DNA of 64,000 nt from Terrimonas ginsenosidimutans (GCF_022012415.1 NZ_JAKLTR010000013.1:62001-126000); one strand, 5' to 3'; positions 44,233-53,021 are shown, counted from the stretch's first letter. The notes: generated from the letters alone by a model not told the origin. Numbers and translations: made by a program.

Positions 44233-46659
44233 TTATTTTCTTATCTCCGCCTGCAACTCTTTTTCCAGCGTGGTCATGATCTTACTCATCCAGCCATCAA
44301 TTTCCTTGTCGGTAAGCGTTTTCTCTTCATCAAGGAAAGTGAAGCTGATCGCCATTGATTTTTTGTCGGTGCCGAGTTTGTCGCTTTCGAAAATATCGAA
44401 CAGGTTCACCTCCTGCAATTTGTTCAGTTTGATCTTCTCTACGGCTTTCTCTACTTCACCATAGGTTAGTTGACGTCCAACAACAATGGCCAGGTCTCGC
44501 TGTACAGCGGGAAATTTCGGAATGGCTTTGAAAGCCGGTTTGAATGCCGCGGCTGATCTGGAAAGTATATCCCAGTTCAGGTCGGCAAAGAATACCGGTT
44601 GTTTGATATCAAAACGTGTCAGTGATTGTTTATGTACAGCACCTGCCTGTACCACCACCTGTCCGTTCAGGCTTCCTTGCAGGCCCGCTTCAAATTTCGG
44701 ATGATCCAGCAGTTGCCAGTCCAATGATTGTATGCCGAGCAAGTGAAGCAGGTTATTAACGGCGCCTTTGATCACATAGAAGTCAGCTGCGGTGCCTTTG
44801 CCACGCCAGCTGTCTTCCTGGTTCTTACCTGTGATATACAGGCAAAGATGTTCCGGCTCAGTATACTTTCCACTGCCGGTTGTATGATACGTTTTGCCGT
44901 ACTCAAAGAAACGGAGATCATAATTTCGGCGGTTCAGGTTATGTGAGATCGCTTCCAGGCCGGTTTCCAGCATAAAAGGACGCAGGATATTCAACTCTGC
45001 ACTCAGGTTGTTCAGCATCTTTACAGAGCCTTCAAGTTCAGCATCACTGAAGTAAGCGGAATTGGTGATAGAGTTGGTCATGATCTCGAAGAAGCCAAGT
45101 CCGGTGAGATAGTTAGCGGCTTTCTCACGGTAAACGCTTGCCGCGTAATGATCCTCGGTAGACGGAGTGATGGTGATGGCGTCGGGGATATCAACATTAT
45201 CCAGGCCATCGATCCGCAAAACTTCTTCCACCAGATCAGCCGGGAGACTGATATCGGGCTTATGATAAGGAACAGCAACTCTTAATTCATCTATCCCTTC
45301 TTTAACGATCTCAAAGCCGAGGCTTCCGAGGATGCCTTTCACTGTATCAGGGTGATAGTTCTTTCCACTCAATTTTTTCAGGTAATGATATTTGATCGCC
45401 ACCTGTACCTTTTCCAGTTTATCCGCATAGAGGTCGATCACTTCAGAAGCGATCTCACCACCACAGATCTCTTTGATCAGGTTTGCCGCGCGTTTAAGCA
45501 CATTCACAGTGGCAGATATATCCGTTCCTTTTTCAAACCTTGTTGCTGCGTCTGTACGCAGGCCATGACGGAATGATGTTTTGCGGATCGTAATACCATC
45601 GAAACATGCACTTTCGAGGAAGATATTTTTTGTATCGCTTGTTACACCGCTATGTAAGCCTCCGAATACGCCGGCAATACACATTCCTTCTTTATCATCG
45701 CAGATCATCAGGTCTTCGCTGCTGAGCTTTCTTTCTTTTTCATCCAATGTGACGAACGGAGTGCCTTCGGGAAGATTTTTTACGATCACCGTCTGCCCAC
45801 CGATCTTATCGGCATCGAATGCATGTAAAGGCTGGCCGGTTTCGTGCTGGATGAAGTTGGTGATGTCAACGATATTGTTGATGGGGCGGAGCCCGATCGA
45901 TTTCAAACGTTGTTGTAACCACTTTGGAGATTCGCCGATCTTCACATTAGCGATGCTTACACCGGAATAGCGGGGGCATGCTTTTTCATTCTCCACTTTT
46001 ACCTGGATCTTCAGCGAAGTATTATCAGTTTTGAAACCATTGCTGTTCGGCAGTTTTGGTTTCAGGTCTTTTTTATCATGATGAGAAAGATAAGCGCAAA
46101 CGTCCCGTGCAACGCCCCAATGGCTCATTGCATCCATGCGGTTGGGCGTAAGGCCGATCTCATAAATGAAATCGTCATAAGGCTTGAAATAATCAGCGGC
46201 CGGAGTACCGGGCTTCAGATCGGCAGGCAATACAAGGATGCCCGCATGTGAATCGCCGAGGCCGATCTCATCTTCGGCACAGATCATTCCCATGCTTTCA
46301 GAACCGCGGATCTTCGCCAGCTTCATCGTCAACGGTTCTCCGGAAGTTGGATAGATGGTTGTGCCAACAGGGGCAACCACTACTTTCTGGCCGGTGGCAA
46401 CATTTGGGGCGCCGCAGACAATGCTCAGCGGTTCCGCACCACCGATATTCACTTTGGTCAAAGTCAGTTTATCGGCATTGGGATGCTTCTCCGTGTGGAT
46501 CACTTCTCCGATCACGAGGCCCTTCAATCCGCCTTTCGCCTCTTCGTATTTATGCAGGCTTTCCACTTCCAGTCCAATTGAAGTCAGAATACGGCTTAAT
46601 CTTTCAGGCTCAACAGTTACAGGCAGGTATTCACTCAGCCATTTATAAGAGATCGTCAT
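44233..46659 (-). CDS. pheT: Phenylalanyl-tRNA synthetase beta subunit
   Basis: An 808-residue subunit that with PheS charges tRNA-Phe. The order is: N-terminal part with the EMAP-like tRNA-binding domain (GLVIGEVIHTEKHPNADKL, about 47-65), the B3/B4 editing domain, B5 domains, the catalytic-like core (ILRPFMLETGLEAI) and a C-terminal FDX-ACB anticodon-binding domain (FPAVQRDLAIVV to LQAEIRK). Length is normal. pheS is not in the window. A -7 promoter element lies at 46688-46695, right against the heptamer array. Confidence 0.95.
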   Translation of the reverse strand: MTISYKWLSEYLPVTVEPERLSRILTSIGLEVESLHKYEEAKGGLKGLVIGEVIHTEKHPNADKLTLTKVNIGGAEPLSIVCGAPNVATGQKVVVAPVGTTIYPTSGEPLTMKLAKIRGSESMGMICAEDEIGLGDSHAGILVLPADLKPGTPAADYFKPYDDFIYEIGLTPNRMDAMSHWGVARDVCAYLSHHDKKDLKPKLPNSNGFKTDNTSLKIQVKVENEKACPRYSGVSIANVKIGESPKWLQQRLKSIGLRPINNIVDITNFIQHETGQPLHAFDADKIGGQTVIVKNLPEGTPFVTLDEKERKLSSEDLMICDDKEGMCIAGVFGGLHSGVTSDTKNIFLESACFDGITIRKTSFRHGLRTDAATRFEKGTDISATVNVLKRAANLIKEICGGEIASEVIDLYADKLEKVQVAIKYHYLKKLSGKNYHPDTVKGILGSLGFEIVKEGIDELRVAVPYHKPDISLPADLVEEVLRIDGLDNVDIPDAITITPSTEDHYAASVYREKAANYLTGLGFFEIMTNSITNSAYFSDAELEGSVKMLNNLSAELNILRPFMLETGLEAISHNLNRRNYDLRFFEYGKTYHTTGSGKYTEPEHLCLYITGKNQEDSWRGKGTAADFYVIKGAVNNLLHLLGIQSLDWQLLDHPKFEAGLQGSLNGQVVVQAGAVHKQSLTRFDIKQPVFFADLNWDILSRSAAAFKPAFKAIPKFPAVQRDLAIVVGRQLTYGEVEKAVEKIKLNKLQEVNLFDIFESDKLGTDKKSMAISFTFLDEEKTLTDKEIDGWMSKIMTTLEKELQAEIRK

Positions 46660-46687
46660 GTTTCGGAAGGTTCTTTTAGATTACGGG

Positions 46688-46695
46688 CAAAGATA
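46688..46695 (-). promoter_or_regulatory. -7 promoter element for pheT
   Basis: On the minus strand TATCTTTG is an exact TAnnTTTG match, 28 nt before the ATG. Its -33 position (about 46715-46719) falls in the degenerate TTGTCCG array and lacks TTTG. Confidence 0.55.
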
Positions 46696-46707
46696 AGCAA
46701 AGAAGTC

Positions 46708-46985
46708 GTTGCACGTTGTCCGGTGATCGTTGTCCAGTGATCGTTGTCCGTTGTCCGTTGACCGTTGACCGGAATCAAGGGAGGTGGAATAAATTGGATC
46801 TTCGTATACAAATTAAAAGAGAGGGGTTATCGTTTTTAAACGATAACCCCTCTCTTTTAATTTGTGCGGACAACGGACAACGGACAACGGACAACGGACA
46901 ACGGACAACGGACAACGGACAACGGACAACGGACAACGGACAACGGACAACGGACAACGGACAACGGACAACGGACAACGGACAA
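46708..46985. repeat. Large heptamer element: degenerate array, perfect palindrome, perfect 17-copy array
   Basis: 46708-46772 is a degenerate array of TTGTCCG, TTGACCG and TGATCGT words. 46809-46832 pairs perfectly over 24 bp with 46841-46864 (arm begins CAAATTAAAAGAGAGGGG; loop TTTTTAAA). 46867-46985 is 119 bp made of exactly 17 identical copies of CGGACAA. The left array is the inverted form of the right one. It separates divergent pheT and the gene at 47021. Confidence 0.95.
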
Positions 46986-47020
46986 CCTTTCTTCGTAATT
47001 TGTACTATTAAATCTTACTT

Positions 47021-47437
47021 ATGGCAAAATCAGCGAAAAGCATCGCTAAGACCATTGATGCTGCATTTGAGGAAAAAACCACTCTTGACACTGCTTACCT
47101 GGTAGATGGGAGCAACAGGCCGGTAACGCTGGAGATCATCGTGGGAGCGCCGGGGCAGACAGCCGTTACAGATATGATCCTTGGTGATGAGCCTATCCTG
47201 CGCGGTAAAAAAGGATCGGTCAATGAGTTTACACTGGACATCAATAAGGCGCTTAACGGAAAGAAACTTCACATTACAACCGTGATGATCGACACGTCGC
47301 GGGATACCAATAATGTGGAGTCGATTATCCGGTTGCGTGGAGGGTTCAAGTTTATAGAATATGAGTTATTCAAGGTTGTAAAAAATGAAGGGGATAACGC
47401 CATCTTCACTTCTGTCATTGAATTCTTTAAACTGTAA
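47021..47437 (+). CDS. Hypothetical protein, first of an unrecognised gene pair
   Basis: A 138-residue protein without a signal peptide (MAKSAKSIAKTIDAAFEEKT). It is predicted beta-rich (RPVTLEIIVGAPGQTAVTDM, KLHITTVMIDTSRD, FKFIEYELFKVV, NAIFTSVIEFFKL). I recognise no family. It begins 36 nt after the 17-copy CGGACAA array and ends 5 nt before the next gene, so the two are likely an operon whose expression could depend on the array. An in-frame stop lies between the array and the ATG, so the array is not translated as part of this protein. Confidence 0.65.
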   Translation: MAKSAKSIAKTIDAAFEEKTTLDTAYLVDGSNRPVTLEIIVGAPGQTAVTDMILGDEPILRGKKGSVNEFTLDINKALNGKKLHITTVMIDTSRDTNNVESIIRLRGGFKFIEYELFKVVKNEGDNAIFTSVIEFFKL

Positions 47438-47442
47438 GCAAC

Positions 47443-48657
47443 ATGAAAAACCTCTGCACCTTACTAACCTGCTGCATCCTCCTCAACACCGCTTTCTCAC
47501 AGGTGGATGATACCGCGAAAGTGAAACTCGATCTGTTGCGCGCACCAGCGTCTCCCGCCGCCAATCTGCTGGGATTTGCAACCAGCGATATCGAAAAGCC
47601 AACCGATATATCTGCATTCATGGCATCATTGCAAAGTTCATCCGGAAACAACTCTATACTTCCGTCCAATTATGCTGTTGATCTTGCTCCGTTCTGGTTG
47701 TTCAGGGCAAAAGGGTTAACAACAGATAAAATGGATTCGAAGAAGTTCTCCGATGTATTCCGGCAAACCTTTGTATTCTCCACAGCCGTCCGCGGAGCTG
47801 ATTCAACGTCGAAAGAGTATAACCCTGCTAATTTTTACAACTCTTTTGGAATAAAATTCTCTATAAAGCGCGGGGCATTCTCCCGTCAAACTACCGAAAC
47901 ACTTGATACGATCAACCTGCTTGCAAGCCAGGTTGCGGCTGATGTGAATGCAACACTTAAGTCGACGCTTGACAGCAATGCCGCGTATCAGTTGCTCGCG
48001 GAGGAAAGAAGAAACAGGATCAGGGAGAACGGAGGTAATATGAATGATCCGCAAGTGCTGGCGATCAACAAAAAGATGGCAGCACTGCAGGAAGAACTTC
48101 GCAATGGGATCGTTGCTCAAAAAGAGTTGATCCATAGCCGGCTTGCATTGCTGAAAACAAAAGCGGAGGCATTCAGAATTGAACGGTTTGGTTTCTTTAT
48201 TGATCTTGCAGGAGGTGCAACACTGGAATATGTTGATAAGATCTTCAGCCAGTCGAATGTTCATAACGCTGGTGCGTGGTTGACCTTCGGGGCGAACTAT
48301 GAATCCGGATGGACCCTGCTCGGGATCACGAGATACCTGTTCAATCCTAAAAAAGCGTTTGCGGATAATGCAGGATTGTTAAAGACAGGAGATGTGTCGA
48401 CATTTGATGCTGGAGCGAGAATTATATACAATCATCCGAAAAGCAAATTTGCTTTGAGCGGGGAAGGGATCTACAGAAGTGTATTGAACAATGATATCGT
48501 CGACCCTTCGTGGAGGCTGGTGGTGAATGCTGAATACGATCTGGGTAACAATCAACGGTTGACTTTTGCGTTTGGGAGGCATTTCAGCGGGATGGTCACA
48601 CGGGGGAACGTGATCGCAGCGTTGAACTTCCTTAAAGGCTTTGGAAATCGCCGTTAA
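47443..48657 (+). CDS. Hypothetical secreted protein, possible outer-membrane barrel
   Basis: A 404-residue protein with a signal peptide ([20 protein letters not shown]). The N-terminal half includes a helical, charged stretch ([19 protein letters not shown], then [19 protein letters not shown]). The C-terminal half has alternating strands ([49 protein letters not shown]) like outer-membrane strands. It reads as an outer-membrane or surface protein of unknown use. It is tightly linked to the cytoplasmic-looking protein at 47021, an odd combination worth comparing across genomes. Confidence 0.65.
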   Translation: MKNLCTLLTCCILLNTAFSQVDDTAKVKLDLLRAPASPAANLLGFATSDIEKPTDISAFMASLQSSSGNNSILPSNYAVDLAPFWLFRAKGLTTDKMDSKKFSDVFRQTFVFSTAVRGADSTSKEYNPANFYNSFGIKFSIKRGAFSRQTTETLDTINLLASQVAADVNATLKSTLDSNAAYQLLAEERRNRIRENGGNMNDPQVLAINKKMAALQEELRNGIVAQKELIHSRLALLKTKAEAFRIERFGFFIDLAGGATLEYVDKIFSQSNVHNAGAWLTFGANYESGWTLLGITRYLFNPKKAFADNAGLLKTGDVSTFDAGARIIYNHPKSKFALSGEGIYRSVLNNDIVDPSWRLVVNAEYDLGNNQRLTFAFGRHFSGMVTRGNVIAALNFLKGFGNRR

Positions 48658-48689
48658 ATGTTTTGCATGGAATTATTGGACAGGCGGAA

Positions 48690-48728
48690 GAAACCGTGCA
48701 GGACGCCAGGCTGTTCGTGCCCGGTTTC
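48690..48728. terminator. Hairpin between convergent genes
   Basis: GAAACCG (48690-48696) and CGGTTTC (48722-48728) form the inner stem, and CGGA / TCCG extend it imperfectly. No clear T run follows, so this is a modest candidate. Confidence 0.4.
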
Positions 48729-48750
48729 TATCCGTTCTATGCGATGCTTG

Positions 48751-49266
48751 CTATGCGCGCATTTCGACTTTGAAAGCCAGGCTGAAATAAGAGTAAAAAT
48801 GCCCTTTCTGGTTTGTTGAGTCTGCGTTCCATTCATGTCCGAAAGTAAAGGGATGTTTGTTATCGCAGGCTGCTTCGCCAAAGCCAACAAGAGCATCGGT
48901 GGCTGTGACACGAAACGCATAGGTGCTCATCTTTTTCAGGTTGAGCGTAGGCAGTGCGAACCGGATCCATTTATGCGTGTCTTCTTTCTGAATGGCCATG
49001 GTGCACTGGCCGAGTGCCGGTCCCCAGGTTTTGTTCACCGGATCAAACTCGTGCAGGCTGAGTTGGATGTTTCCCGGGTATTGAACGGCTGAGGCGAATA
49101 GCTGGATATTATCCAGTTGACCCTGATCGGGACAGGTAAATGTTTGTCCTCCGAAATGATCCGTCGGGTCCGTCTGCAGGTGTCCGATCCATAAAGTAGT
49201 GTTGTTTTCGGCCTGTGTGAGTACAGGCCTTGCGGGGCTGCCTGGGTTAAATGTATCCATAGCCAT
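48751..49266 (-). CDS. Hypothetical beta-sandwich-like protein
   Basis: A 171-residue protein without a signal peptide (MAMDTFNPGSPARPVLTQAE). Segments such as FTCPDQGQLDNIQLFASAVQ, NIQLSLHEFD, HKWIRFALP and YAFRVTATDA look like the strands of a jelly-roll or carbohydrate-binding-type sandwich. It has three cysteines. I cannot name a family. It is convergent with the unknown pair at 47021-48657 and divergent from dnaB across a heptamer element. M1 and M3 are both possible starts. Confidence 0.6.
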   Translation of the reverse strand: MAMDTFNPGSPARPVLTQAENNTTLWIGHLQTDPTDHFGGQTFTCPDQGQLDNIQLFASAVQYPGNIQLSLHEFDPVNKTWGPALGQCTMAIQKEDTHKWIRFALPTLNLKKMSTYAFRVTATDALVGFGEAACDNKHPFTFGHEWNADSTNQKGHFYSYFSLAFKVEMRA

Positions 49267-49375
49267 TGTTTTTTAATTAGTTAAATAATAAAACACCTTC
49301 AGGGCAGCTTGGTCGGTTTGGGAAGATCTGGGATTAGAACTGATTTTTGCGGGCATTTATTGTGCCGGGATGCAT

Positions 49376-49510
49376 CGTTGATCGTTGTCGGTTGACCGTT
49401 GACCGCGAACAAACCTGATCGAGCCTCTGAGATATAAATAGATTATCATATTGATGGTTCAAATTCTGTCGTATTTGAGCCGGTCAACGGTCAACCGACA
49501 ACGGTTAACG
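49376..49510. repeat. Heptamer palindrome of TTGACCG words
   Basis: A 30-nt left arm (49376-49405, ending GGTTGACCGTTGACCG) pairs with the right arm 49481-49510 (beginning CGGTCAACGGTCAACC) with two mismatches. The 75-nt middle is AT-rich and unlike the other cores. It lies between the divergent genes at 48751 and dnaB. Confidence 0.85.
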
Positions 49511-49518
49511 AACCCCGG

Positions 49519-49527
49519 TGTGGATAA
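49519..49527. promoter_or_regulatory. DnaA-box-like 9-mer upstream of dnaB
   Basis: TGTGGATAA is the exact complement of the consensus DnaA box TTATCCACA. It is 210 nt before the dnaB start. A single box does not make an origin, but it could couple dnaB expression to DnaA. Confidence 0.35.
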
Positions 49528-49736
49528 CCTCCCCATCCCAGTGCAAACTTGGTGCGAAAAGAAAAATAATATGGAAAGCCCCGGCTTGTCATTTTTCAGG
49601 TCTATTTTCGCTGTCTGACTACGGGAACATTCCGATAACACAGAGATAATATTTTCTTAAAGCAAGGCTGGAATACATACCCAACGTCATTGGTGTAAAA
49701 ACTAATGGTTTAACCCTTTATCGCTATAATCGAACG

Positions 49737-51305
49737 ATGGAACTGACTAACCTGAATAAGGACCGGAAGCAGAAGAAAAAGCCTTCATTTGACCTCGGCA
49801 CAATGGTTTACGGCAAAGTTCCCCCGCAGGCAAAAGACCTGGAGGAAGCTGTGCTTGGAGCTATGATGCTGGAGAAAAATGCTTTTGACGTGGTGATCGA
49901 GATCCTGAAATCAGAGTGTTTTTATGTGGAAGCGCATCAGCGGATCTTCAATGCGATCCAGGGTCTGGCCAATAAAAGCCAGCCGATCGATATCCTTACC
50001 GTAGCGGAAGAACTTCGCAGCCGTGGTGAACTGGAGCAGGTGGGCGGTGCGTATTATGTTACCAAACTGACAAATGCGGTTGTATCTGCTGCGCACATTG
50101 AAGCGCACTCAAGGATCATTCTTCAGAAATTCATTCAGCGGGAGCTGATCCGCATCAGTGGTGAGATCATTGGTGATGCGTATGAAGATTCCACAGACGT
50201 ATTCGATCTGCTGGATGATGCGGAGAGCAAGCTGTTCGAGATCACGAACAATCACCTTCGGAAAGATTACAATACGATCGATAGCGTACTCGTAAACACG
50301 ATCAAGCGTATCGAAGACCTTCGTCAGCGGAATGAAGATATTACCGGTGTTCCGTCAGGCTTTAGTGAACTGGATAAAGTGACCTATGGCTGGCAGAATA
50401 CGGATCTGATCATCCTTGCTGCACGTCCCGCGGTAGGTAAGACAGCATTCGCGCTTAACCTCGCGCGAAATGCGGCGATGCACCCGACAAAACCAACCGG
50501 TGTGGCAGTGTTCTCGCTTGAGATGAGTGCCGCCCAGCTAGTACAGAGGATCCTTTCTGCGGAAAGTGAGATCTGGCTGGAAAAGATCGCGCGGGGTAAG
50601 ATGGAAGAGCATGAGATGAAACAGCTCTATGCCCGCGGTATCCAGCGCCTGGCACAAGCGCCTTTATTCATTGATGACTCGGCTGCACTGAACATTTTCG
50701 AGCTTCGGGCAAAATGCCGCCGTTTGAAGAACAAGCACAATATCGGGATGATCATCATCGACTACCTGCAGCTGATGAGTGGGTCCGGCGAAGGAAAAGG
50801 AACGAACCGTGAGCAGGAGATCAGCACCATCTCACGTAACCTGAAAGGCCTTGCGAAAGAACTACAGGTTCCCATCATTGCCCTCTCCCAGTTAAGCCGT
50901 GCGGTGGAGCAGCGTGGATCAAAAGAAGGAAGCCGTGTTCCACAGTTGAGTGACCTTCGTGAGTCCGGTGCGATCGAACAGGATGCGGACATGGTAATGT
51001 TCCTTTATCGTCCTGAATACTATGATATCAGCCAGAGCGCGGAAGGAGAGAACATTAAAGGGCTGACCGAGGTAAAGATCGCTAAACACCGTAATGGTTC
51101 TCTCGAAACAGTTAAACTGAAAGCATTACTTCATATACAGAAATTCATCGGATGGGAAGAAGATCCTTATGGCGGTGTTGGCCTGCCATCCGGCAGCTGG
51201 ACGCCGGTAGGAGGAGATAGCGGTGCCGGCGGCGGGGAGAAATTGTATATCCAGACCGGCAGTAAGATGAATAACCTGCAGGATGATGATGATGCACCTT
51301 TTTAA
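49737..51305 (+). CDS. dnaB: Replicative DNA helicase DnaB
   Basis: A 522-residue hexameric helicase that unwinds DNA at the replication fork. The N-terminal domain (about 28-130, PPQAKDLEEAVLGAMMLE) leads by a linker to a RecA-like ATPase core with Walker A ARPAVGKT (229-236) and Walker B MIIIDYLQLM (about 337-346). It also has SQLSRAVEQRG and SDLRESGAIEQDADMV, typical DnaB motifs H3/H4. The C-terminal tail ends with an acidic DDDDAPF segment, likely for protein contacts. No intein is present. The start is ATG 49737. Confidence 0.95.
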   Translation: MELTNLNKDRKQKKKPSFDLGTMVYGKVPPQAKDLEEAVLGAMMLEKNAFDVVIEILKSECFYVEAHQRIFNAIQGLANKSQPIDILTVAEELRSRGELEQVGGAYYVTKLTNAVVSAAHIEAHSRIILQKFIQRELIRISGEIIGDAYEDSTDVFDLLDDAESKLFEITNNHLRKDYNTIDSVLVNTIKRIEDLRQRNEDITGVPSGFSELDKVTYGWQNTDLIILAARPAVGKTAFALNLARNAAMHPTKPTGVAVFSLEMSAAQLVQRILSAESEIWLEKIARGKMEEHEMKQLYARGIQRLAQAPLFIDDSAALNIFELRAKCRRLKNKHNIGMIIIDYLQLMSGSGEGKGTNREQEISTISRNLKGLAKELQVPIIALSQLSRAVEQRGSKEGSRVPQLSDLRESGAIEQDADMVMFLYRPEYYDISQSAEGENIKGLTEVKIAKHRNGSLETVKLKALLHIQKFIGWEEDPYGGVGLPSGSWTPVGGDSGAGGGEKLYIQTGSKMNNLQDDDDAPF

Positions 51306-51325
51306 ATAATTATCCGGAGTAATAA

Positions 51326-51407
51326 ATCGCAAAGGATGCAAAGAAACCGCAAAGAGCGCAGAGATTATTCTTTGCGCTCTTTGCGGTTTCTTTGCGTCCT
51401 TTGCGAT
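51326..51407. repeat. Near-perfect palindrome of GCAAAGA-type words
   Basis: A 35-nt arm (51326-51360, ATCGCAAAGGATGCAAAG onward) pairs with 51373-51407 with one mismatch. The arms are built from GCAAAGG/GCAAAGA words. It lies between dnaB and rsmE on the same strand, ending 15 nt before the rsmE start. Confidence 0.85.
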
Positions 51408-51422
51408 ACTTAAACAGCATCT

Positions 51423-52139
51423 ATGGCTCTGCCTTACTTTTATCTTTCGACATACTCTTCCAGTCAGAAAACCATTGTTCTCGATGAAGACACCTCGAGG
51501 CATGTAGTACAGGTGCTGCGGATGCAGAATGGCGAGAAACTGAATCTTACCGATGGGAAAGGTCATCTGATCACAACAACCATTTCCGACAATCATAAGA
51601 AACATTGCACGGTTGAAGTGAACACTGTGCAACAGACCCCTGCTATTGAAAGAAAAACGGTGATAGCAATTTCCCTGCTCAAGAACACCAACCGCTTCGA
51701 ATGGTTTTTAGAGAAAGCGACCGAACTGGGTGTAAGCGAGATTGTTCCTGTTATCGGAACCAGAACGGAAAAGGAAAAATTCCGTCATGATCGTTTGCAA
51801 CAGATCCTTGTAAGTGCGATGCTTCAATCCCAGCAAAGCTGGCTTCCGGTATTGCATGAGCCTGTCGGATATGATTCGTTATTCACCCTCGGAGATGTAA
51901 ACAATATCCCACATAAATTCATTGCGCATTGTGATGAACAATACAAGACGCCCCTTGTGAACGAATTAGCGGCCGCTTCCGGCAGCCGCATAATATTGAT
52001 CGGGCCCGAGGGAGATTTCACGCCAGATGAAATTGCACTGGCTTTGTCAAACCAATTCAAACCAGTAATGCTGGGAGATACACGTCTTCGTGCAGAAACC
52101 GCTGGCGTGGTTGCTGCCAGTTTAATGTGCCTGGTCTGA
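51423..52139 (+). CDS. rsmE: 16S rRNA (uracil-1498-N3)-methyltransferase
   Basis: A 238-residue SPOUT-class methyltransferase modifying U1498 of 16S rRNA. The N-terminal PUA-like part contains HVVQVLRMQNGEKLNLTDGK. The SPOUT core has KNTNRFEWFLEKATELGV, IILIGPEGDFTPDEI and LGDTRLRAETAG, the last two forming the trefoil-knot SAM site. Its last 18 bp overlap the end of the convergent terC gene. A strong palindrome sits just before the start. Confidence 0.92.
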   Translation: MALPYFYLSTYSSSQKTIVLDEDTSRHVVQVLRMQNGEKLNLTDGKGHLITTTISDNHKKHCTVEVNTVQQTPAIERKTVIAISLLKNTNRFEWFLEKATELGVSEIVPVIGTRTEKEKFRHDRLQQILVSAMLQSQQSWLPVLHEPVGYDSLFTLGDVNNIPHKFIAHCDEQYKTPLVNELAAASGSRIILIGPEGDFTPDEIALALSNQFKPVMLGDTRLRAETAGVVAASLMCLV

Positions 52140-52922
52140 TTCGTTTGGTGTATTATCTTCAAGACGTGGTTCATTCAGCTTCACCACTTTCTTTGCCGCC
52201 TTCTTCATCATGACCATATTCAGCATTTCCACGATGAAGGAGAATGCCATACCGAAATAAATATAGTTTTTCAGGTGAAGCATATGTGCCTGCTCGGCAT
52301 CCCATCCTTCTATCACGAGGCTCAGTCCGATCATTACGAGGAATGAAAGTGCAAGCATTTTCAGCGTAGGATGTTTATGAATAAAGCCTGCAATCGCGGG
52401 GCTGAACAGGAACATTACGATCATGGCGATCACTACTGCTGCGATCATGATCTCTACATGTTTTGCAGTACCACCCGCCGTAATGATGCTGTCAAATGAG
52501 AACACTGCATCGATCACCATGATCTGCACAATTGCCTTTCCGAAGCTAAGCGGCTTCTTCTTTACCGCAGATTCATTCGGATCTTCGCCTTCCAGCTTAT
52601 GATGTATTTCGCGTACCGACTTATAGATCAGGAACAGACCTCCCACAAGCATGACAAGACTTGCAAGGTCAAAGCCTTTATCAAATAAAGTGAAGAGTGA
52701 TTTTCCCTTCTGACTCAACAACCATCCCAGCGCCAGTAGCAATAAGCTCCTGGAGATAATACCCGTGATCATCCACAGCCGGCGTGCACTGTTCTGCTCT
52801 TTTTTAGGGAGACGGTTCAGGATGATACTAACAAAGATGACGTTATCGATACCCAGTACAACTTCGAGTACGACAAGAATTACAAAACTGATAATACTTT
52901 CACTCGTGAATAAATGTTCCAT
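52122..52922 (-). CDS. TerC-family integral membrane protein
   Basis: A 266-residue protein with about seven membrane helices. It has the family motifs LEVVLGIDNVIFVSIIL near the N-terminus and DAVFSFDSIITAGG in the middle; the aspartates in these motifs are thought to bind metal ions. TerC proteins are linked to tellurite resistance and to Mn2+ export during membrane-protein metalation. The C-terminus is a charged tail (KKAAKKVVKLNEPRLEDN) that overlaps the rsmE stop region. No other ter genes are adjacent, so a metal-handling role is more likely than a tellurite island. Confidence 0.87.
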   Translation of the reverse strand: MEHLFTSESIISFVILVVLEVVLGIDNVIFVSIILNRLPKKEQNSARRLWMITGIISRSLLLLALGWLLSQKGKSLFTLFDKGFDLASLVMLVGGLFLIYKSVREIHHKLEGEDPNESAVKKKPLSFGKAIVQIMVIDAVFSFDSIITAGGTAKHVEIMIAAVVIAMIVMFLFSPAIAGFIHKHPTLKMLALSFLVMIGLSLVIEGWDAEQAHMLHLKNYIYFGMAFSFIVEMLNMVMMKKAAKKVVKLNEPRLEDNTPNESDQAH

Positions 52923-53004
52923 GTTGGTTGGTAGTGTGCTGTGTGGTTAAAGCAAGCAAAGGGCCTGCCGTATTTCTTTAGTTGATTTTTTCCTTATTTG
53001 CTTG

Positions 53005-53021
53005 TTGTCCGTTGACCGATG
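53005..53021. repeat. Solo heptamer run upstream of terC
   Basis: TTGTCCGTTGACCGATG joins the three heptamer variants (CCGTTGT-, CCGTTGA- and CCGATG-type) seen at the larger elements. No mirror arm is visible nearby. Confidence 0.6.

Noticed and set aside
46867-46985. CRISPR array
   Set aside because: The 7-bp units are directly adjacent with no spacers, and no cas genes are near.
46716-47105. Frame running through the CGGACAA array, giving a repetitive DNGQRTT protein
   Set aside because: Heptamers without stop codons are open in every frame; it is out of frame with the gene at 47021 and overlaps it.
52122-52139. Possible frame error at the rsmE/terC overlap
   Set aside because: Both proteins have normal lengths and intact C-termini; an 18-bp convergent overlap is plausible.
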